From positions 70,806,001 to 70,870,000 of the forward strand of contig NC_072895.1 of the NCBI RefSeq assembly GCF_027943255.1: DNA of 64,000 nucleotides, given 5' to 3'. This DNA comes from Anastrepha obliqua. Its lineage: Eukaryota > Arthropoda > Insecta > Diptera > Tephritidae. Made by a program: the position numbers and the translations under genes. The notes below the pieces were generated by a model. It did not search any database. It saw nothing but the letters and a program-made list of their open reading frames with translations, and was not told the DNA's origin. This document shows, in pieces, positions 59,127-64,000 of this stretch; position 1 is the stretch's first letter, and each line of letters opens with the position of its first letter.

Positions 59127-59565
59127 ATACATAAGTACGAACATGTGTGACATGATAATGTAAGTATATTTTAGCTGGGGAAACACAATTTGTTTATATA
59201 ACCATGTATTAAAGTGCGACTAACAGTAATCAGATGACACTTAGCAGCGTATTAAAAATTTGTCACAGCTGCTCTCAGCTAGCTTGCATATATGTATTGT
59301 ACAAATACAAGTATGTGTATGCCAATAAAACTACATCTATATTAGGATGGCGAAAAAAGGTATTTTTCGTTATGATACCCTTTAAATTTGTCAAAAAAGT
59401 GAGGCACCTACATATGTATTATTTTTTGTCACCAAAATTTTGGAAGTCTCGCTTAAAATACTATTATAAATTTGAGAAAAAAATATCTGTGGTCGATATT
59501 ATTTAATTTCGTCTTTTAATTTTCCTTCAAATATGTAAAAAAATTATGCCCTACGTTTTATTTAT
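59127..59565. other. spacer
   Basis: A 90-codon open stretch (59234-59506) shows no recognisable motif; probably chance. Confidence 0.35.
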
Positions 59566-59664
59566 TTATTTGTGGAACAACATCAGGACACACATCAAAT
59601 AGTAGGAGAAGCTCGGCCAAACGCTCAAACAAGGGTGTAAGCGCCAATTATGTATATATATATA
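59566..59664 (+). mobile_element. SINE, 3'-end fragment abutting a Helitron end
   Basis: Matches the SINE tail: TTTGTGGAACAACATCAGGA, CTCGGCCAAACGC, AAGGGTGTAAGCGCCAATTA, then TATATATATA. The TA tail runs directly into the Helitron 3' end at 59667. Confidence 0.75.
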
Positions 59665-59791
59665 TACTAGCTGGCCTGGCTAACTTTGTTCCGCCCTAGA
59701 GGCAATAAAAAAGCAGATTTTTGATTTTATTAAGTTAATTTTTTTTTTAATCAAGCATTTTAATGAAGCTTTAATAGAATGCACTCTTCAG

Positions 59792-60956
59792 TTAAGCACC
59801 TTGTGATACACGACATTTTTTGTTTTATTATCAGGTGCAAGAACAAACAGCGCAGATGGTTTTCCGACCCGTGAACATGCAACGTATCATATGAACGATG
59901 TGTTTCAGATATTTTTTGCAGTTGCCCAGTATGACAACGTGTAAGCCCGATATCGATACCGATTCCAAGTTTTCACCAACAATCAGGATGGCAACTTCAT
60001 CTATTGTTGGAGCGCTAAATGTGCGTTCGTGTGTTCCAGATGGTCTGCTCTGATCACGACTTTGTAATCATCATTTGGCATGCGTTCCAAAGCACTCTTG
60101 AAGAGCCTGTCCAACGCATGATGTTCATGAAGTAGTTGCTGCAGATCTTTAAGAATTGCTATTTTCATTGCTGCATTGATCCCTTGACGTCGATTTATTT
60201 GTAAAAATTTATGCTGTGCATCTTCGAAAGGTTGCAATGATCCAATTCGATGGTGAATCTGTCCTTGTATCTATAAAGGCAAAGTCAGTATTTTTTATTT
60301 ATAAACACTTTTTTTATACTCAGCAAACATAACACGTATGAATAATTATAGTAAGTTCAAAAACAAATCAATAAATACCTTAAATGTCGGATTAAATCCT
60401 CGTTCTTCGATAATGTCTGCTCCAAATGAGGTCATTTGGAAACAACCATTGTATGCAAGAAAATGACGTGATTCTGGTGTTTCGCCACAAAGCAATGAAT
60501 GAAATGGCTCAGGTGGCGGAGTCAATAATGGCAATTTCACTCTTCCACTAAAGCAGCACAATCCGGGCGCTTCTCCGGAAAACTTCAATGCGCCACAATA
60601 CTCGCAAACAACGTTCATTCGCTCAATGCAAACGCTAGGATGCAAGCAGTAATCAGTGTTGCAATCATATCGAAACGCTGCTCGATTCAAATCAGCACTT
60701 GATAATTCTCTTCTTGTGCGTCGAAAATGATCTACTTGTTGATCTCTGTTATTCGCTCGACGATTTCGCATTGCCAACCGAGCCGTTTCACGGACTGCTT
60801 CGCTTGTGATTGAGAAGCATGAAGTCGAGCCATACTAACGCGGCGCTCTTCACAGGCAATTCCTTGTGCTTCTTCAGTCGTTTCATTCGCAATGTTTCGT
60901 ATCCTTCTTGCATTACGGCTTTGTCGGGAAAGATTCGATCGTCTTGGTCGCGGCAT
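59792..60956 (-). pseudogene. Helitron Rep pseudogene with predicted intron
   Basis: ATG 60956 gives MPRPRRSNLSRQSRNARRIR. A 7-bp deletion relative to copy 1 shifts frame near 60795. CNTDYCLHPSVCIERMNVVC, YCGALKFSGEAPGLCCFSG and VKLPLLTPPPEPFHSLLCGE, then FQMTSFGADIIEERGFNPTF, form the Helitron-like N-terminal domain. A canonical intron (60378-60271) separates TFK from IQGQIHHRIGSLQPFEDAQH. Exon 2 continues KFLQINRRQGINAAMKIAIL and RMPNDDYKVVIRAD and then breaks. The His-hydrophobe-His and Tyr motifs of the Rep nuclease are deleted. The last about 30 codons are the helicase end (LAPDNKTKNVVYHKVL). Confidence 0.78.
60271..60378 (-). other. predicted intron in Helitron Rep ORF
   Basis: Minus-strand donor AAG|GTATTTATTG and acceptor CTTTGCCTTTATAG|ATA, 108 bp, phase 0. 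Joining the flanks gives a continuous conserved protein (NPTFK-IQGQI). The intervening sequence contains stops in frame. Confidence 0.72.
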
Positions 60957-61271
60957 TGATAATGATGATTCAAAGAGAATACAAATTGCTGTGATTATAT
61001 ATTTCTGACAAAATTTATATTATCAAGTTTTCTACTTAACCATAGATAAAATTACGTTTAGCTGTCATTTGCGTTTTGTTATTCCATATCAGATGCGTTT
61101 TTGTTATACCACATTTTATAGTGACTTCACGGAAACGCGTTCGAATGGGATAAAAAATAACCTATGTCCGTCTCCTGGTTCTAGGCTACCTCTCCACCAA
61201 TTTTCAGCCAAATCGGTTCAGCCACTCTCGAGTTATAAGTAGTGTAACTAACATGACTTTCTTTTATATGG

Positions 61272-62538
61272 CAACCTATGTCTGAAGCGCAAGTTCTCTT
61301 TTATACATTTAATTTTTAGGGGTAAATTATTCCTAACATGACAGAGTATACAAAGTACTAACGTTCAGTCACCAAACGACTGTTTCTTATCAGGACTAAG
61401 TTAAGCAAACGACAAGACTTTGAAAATATAGTAATAATAATCTTTTGAAGTAACACCTCAGAAAATCTTCAAAATTTAATAAAAAAAAATGTTAGTTCTT
61501 TATAAAACATCTTAAAATATGTACTTCAATTTAATGAATAACCTGTCCTTTCGGTCGTCTTTCGTCCTCTTTCTATGGATATGTTCAATGTATGGTGATC
61601 GCAGTCCTTTTGCTGTTATATCCCCTCGTCGCGCCTGTATATCTCACTTATATGAAGTACAATCACTTACCTACGACCCACTGTAGCCCTCAGAATACCA
61701 TTAGTATCCCATTTCTCTGTATGTGTCCATATGTATGTATGCTCGTTTAACTGTAAAGTTGCAATTATGATTTTACAACTTACTTAAACAGCAAGCGCCT
61801 AGATAGGTATCAGTACTACTCGTAACTTTTAGAGCAAAGTGGTATATAATGCATCATAAATTTTTTAAATTTTACCTGTGCACGATTTTTTAGTGGCAAT
61901 AAATGTTTTTGACCGCTCTGCTTGTGTGGCAGAGAGCAGTTGTAGGATAAAATGCTATGCAGTAAGAGAAAGAGGAAACCTTAAGGCCAATTGTTGTGGA
62001 ATCCTGAATTGCTGGCACTTAATTTTTACTGCAGATTTGTTGGCAATTTGTTTGAGGTGTTGCGGAATTATCTGTAAGTACCATTTAGGTGGATAAAAGC
62101 AATGGGTGCCAGCTGAAATCGTGACACGTACTGCAATAAAAATTAAATTTGATTAACCAGTTAACTGCGAAATTTAGGTTTAAAAGTACTACACGGACTG
62201 TTATCAAAATTAAGCGATGGCGTTTTTGCCCATCGAACGAAATTATCACAAATGAAACACATTTAGAGTTATTTCATCAAAACTATTGCAAATTATTACC
62301 CTACATGTGCCGAAAGTTTGGTATAGAAAAAAATAAGTTCCCAGCAATAGTTTTTGCTATTAAGAGAAACAAATTATTTACAAGACCTCCAGAGTCCATT
62401 TTAAAAATTACCTTATCTTGCCCTGCAGTTTACAAATGTAAGGAAGGAATTAATATGTAAGGAAGTCCAAATGACTTCTTCGCTAAACCAAAATTTTCAT
62501 TATTTTGAAACAGGTTTTTTACATAATTTCTGGTATAT
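61272..62538. other. spacer
   Basis: No recognisable element. A 103-codon open stretch (62149-62460, containing KRWRFCPSNEIITNETHLEL) matches nothing I know. Confidence 0.35.
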
Positions 62539-62539
62539 A

Positions 62540-63510
62540 CGGCGTGTGTTTAAATAGTATCGGAGGTTACGTATATTCGAATTTCGATTTTTTAGTGGCG
62601 ATATGTTGGTACTCATGACTCTCACTCATGCCGGCGAGTTCGGTCATTTTGAATGATCAGTTACTTGTTGACAGCTGCTTTTCTTGCACGTGTTTCGGCT
62701 CGTCTTCGATTTTTACCTATTCAAAAACATGGATCAAAGAACCTGTATCAAATTTTGCGTGGAAAACGAAATTAAGTGTGAGGATGCATTCCAAATGTTG
62801 ACTGTGTCATACAGAGAAGCTACTTTGGACCAAAGCAACGTTTATCGGAGGTACAAAATGTTCTCAGAAGGCCGAGAAGATGTGAACGACGAAAAGCGTG
62901 CCGGACGCCCGAGCACTTCAACAACAGACGATAAAATTGATGAAGTGAACAAAATGGTATTGGCCAATCGTCGAATCCCCGTGAAAAAAGTTTCTGAGGA
63001 CCTAGACATATCGATTGGCTTGTGCCATTCGATTTTTTCAATGATTTGGGCATGAGACGGGCAACCGCGAAATTCGTACCAAAATTGCTCAATTTCGACC
63101 AAAAGCAGCATCGCATGAACATTGCTAATGAGATGTTGGACTCTGTCCGCGACGACCAAAATTTGCTCCAGAGGGTCATAACTGGTGACGAATCGTGGGT
63201 TTATGGTTATGACGTGGAAACCAAAGCTCAATCATTTCAATGGAAACTGCCGCACGAACCAAGACCGAAAAGAGCGTCCATGAAAGGACGACGCTACGCT
63301 ACGATTGACGAGATAAAGACGGCATCGAAGGAGGAGCTGAACAAGATAAAAAAATGATTTTTTGAAGTGCTTCGAAGATTGGACGTAGGCACAAGTGCAT
63401 AATATCTCATGGGGATTACTTTGAAGGGGACAAAATAGATATTAATAAATAAATAAATAATTTTTGAAAAAAAAAACACAAAGTTCGCTATACTTTTTGA
63501 ACATACCTCA
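62540..63510 (+). mobile_element. mariner (DD34D) family A, copy 2 (internal deletion)
   Basis: TA flanks (62538-62539, 63511-63512). The right end inverted reads TGAGGTATGTTCAAAAAGTA; the left end is more decayed (CGGCGTGTGTTTAAATAGTA). It is collinear with copy 1 at 20.0 kb but lacks about 330 bp of the catalytic region, and its 5' half is better preserved. Confidence 0.83.
62710..63357 (+). pseudogene. mariner transposase pseudogene (family A, copy 2)
   Basis: ATG at about 62730 starts MDQRTCIKFCVENEIKCEDA, the true N-terminus missing from copy 1. FQMLTVSYREATLDQSNVYR, RAGRPSTSTTDDKIDEVNKM and EDLDISIGLCHSI follow in the same frame. A shift near 63045 gives RRATAKFVPKLLNFDQKQHR, RVITGDESWVYGYDVETKAQ (first Asp) and LPHEPRPKRA. 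It then jumps to MKGRRYATIDEIKTASKEEL, so the segment with the second and third Asp is deleted. Copies 1 and 2 are complementary in what they preserve. Confidence 0.83.
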
Positions 63511-63666
63511 TAAGACTTAGTGGATTTCATTGTATTACTGATCGGCTTCGCTTGCGATGGAAAGTCATTCCACCCTATCTATAACGAGACATACATATTT
63601 CATGCATTTGCGTTCAAATAAAAGCCGAGTTGTCAACACAGGAGTGATTGGTGTGAAAAGCTATTA

Positions 63667-63764
63667 GCTGCCGAGGGCCACCGCTATTAGAAAAAACATT
63701 TTCTTCATTCGCTCTGAATTCTGAATGGTAGTCACGCACCAACGCATTTGGCTACGGCGGCCGC
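63667..63764 (-). mobile_element. SINE, 5'-head fragment
   Basis: The reverse complement starts GCGGCCGCCGTAGCCAAATG, then CGTTGGTGCGTGACTACCAT and TTTTTTCTAATAGCGG and GCCCTCGGCAG. It contains the A box but the B-box segment is deleted; the rest of the body is absent. Confidence 0.75.
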
Positions 63765-64000
63765 GACAGTAGGGCACCAGCTAAACATACTGTGATATTA
63801 AAAGTAAATACGCCGCCATATTCCAGACTTTTGCTTTTCTAAATAAATGTACGAAGTAAATTTCGAAAACCGGCCAAATTTAATAGCGCTCTAAGGGAGC
63901 CAAGTCCACCGCATTATTTGCCATAGTTCACATTTATTCTTTTCTATGTTAGATTAGGTGATTAGGATGATCCATAAAAAAGGACTTACCGATGGTCCAA
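63765..64000. other. spacer
   Basis: Nothing recognised. Confidence 0.4.

Larger units (their letters stand above)
59667..61271 (-). mobile_element. Helitron family 1, copy 2 (internally deleted)
   Basis: The minus-strand 5' end near 61271 (CATATAAAAGAAAGTCATGT) and the 3' end GGCGGAACAAAGTTAGCCAG...CTAG at 59670-59667 match the copy at 25798-27989, including the first 150 bp (CTCGAGAGTGGCTGAACCGA, AGCCTAGAACCAGGAGACGG). Host A at 59666 (T on the element strand) follows CTAG. This copy keeps the Rep N-terminal half and only the last helicase residues, a different deletion from copy 1. Confidence 0.83.

Noticed and set aside
1..64000. CRISPR arrays, bacterial operons, endogenous viral or LTR-retroelement genes
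   Set aside because: No regularly spaced repeats, no ribosome-binding-site organised genes, and no protease/integrase or envelope-like coding seen.

Overview
This window looks like gene-poor chromosomal DNA of a higher dipteran, most likely a tephritid fruit fly. The evidence is strong A+T bias, short canonical introns, and a dense mix of Tc1/mariner elements (including the DD41D 'rosa' type first described from tephritids), piggyBac, Helitrons, a Jockey-clade and an RTE-like retrotransposon, and a tRNA-headed SINE. The species call is inference. I found no host protein-coding gene, no structured RNA gene and no CRISPR. Nearly everything that can be explained is mobile DNA, most of it decayed.

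Layout. 0-1 kb: a broken Transib/RAG1-like transposase. 2.5-4.7 kb: an RTE-like LINE (minus) with RT motif A deleted. 5.8-6.0 kb: a Tc1-like scrap. 8.2-12.06 kb: a nearly full-length but dead Jockey-clade LINE (minus) with gag, endonuclease, RT and poly(A) tail. 12.7-15.9 kb: a mariner scrap, a 609-bp MITE and two abutting SINEs. 17.0-19.8 kb: an apparently complete piggyBac element with TTAA on both sides, matching terminal repeats and a 626-residue transposase interrupted by a 58-bp intron. 20.0-21.2 kb: mariner family A copy 1. 22.4-23.1 kb: a piggyBac remnant of a second lineage. 25.2-28.0 kb: a DD41D scrap, then a Helitron with a SINE inserted in its 3' end. 30.2-31.7 kb: a mariner scrap, then a long-armed MITE containing a 657-bp non-autonomous Helitron. 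35.3-35.9 kb: mariner family B. 38.7-39.7 kb: a mellifera/irritans-type mariner. 40.9-42.2 kb: a maT (DD37D) remnant. 43.3 kb: a DD41D C-terminus. 45.6-46.1 kb: an old SINE and the best full-length SINE, the latter with a 13-bp target duplication. 46.9-48.0 kb: a Helitron of another family with perfect ends. 48.4 kb: a 197-bp MITE. 50.3-52.2 kb: a DD41D element carrying a nested family B mariner. 52.7-53.9 kb: a Mos1-like mariner with an intact 348-residue transposase. 54.8-56.6 kb: a second RTE-like copy. 57.3-58.6 kb: a complete-ended DD41D element with two frameshifts. 59.6-61.3 kb: a SINE tail and a second copy of the first Helitron, with a Rep intron. 62.5-63.5 kb: mariner family A copy 2. 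63.7 kb: a SINE head.

How the parts relate. Only two transposases look capable of making full-length protein: the piggyBac (17594-19532) and the Mos1-like mariner (52732-53778). The rest are fossils, but their nesting gives relative ages: SINE into Helitron at 27.6 kb, Helitron into MITE at 30.8 kb, mariner B into DD41D at 51.1 kb. Several families recur in opposite orientation (RTE-like 2.5/54.8 kb, Helitron 25.8/59.7 kb), which provides substrate for inversion. No wholly new system could be demonstrated. The best candidates for follow-up are the intron-bearing piggyBac with palindromic subterminal repeats, the intact Mos1-like gene, the spliced Helitron Rep ORF and the (TA)n-tailed SINE family.
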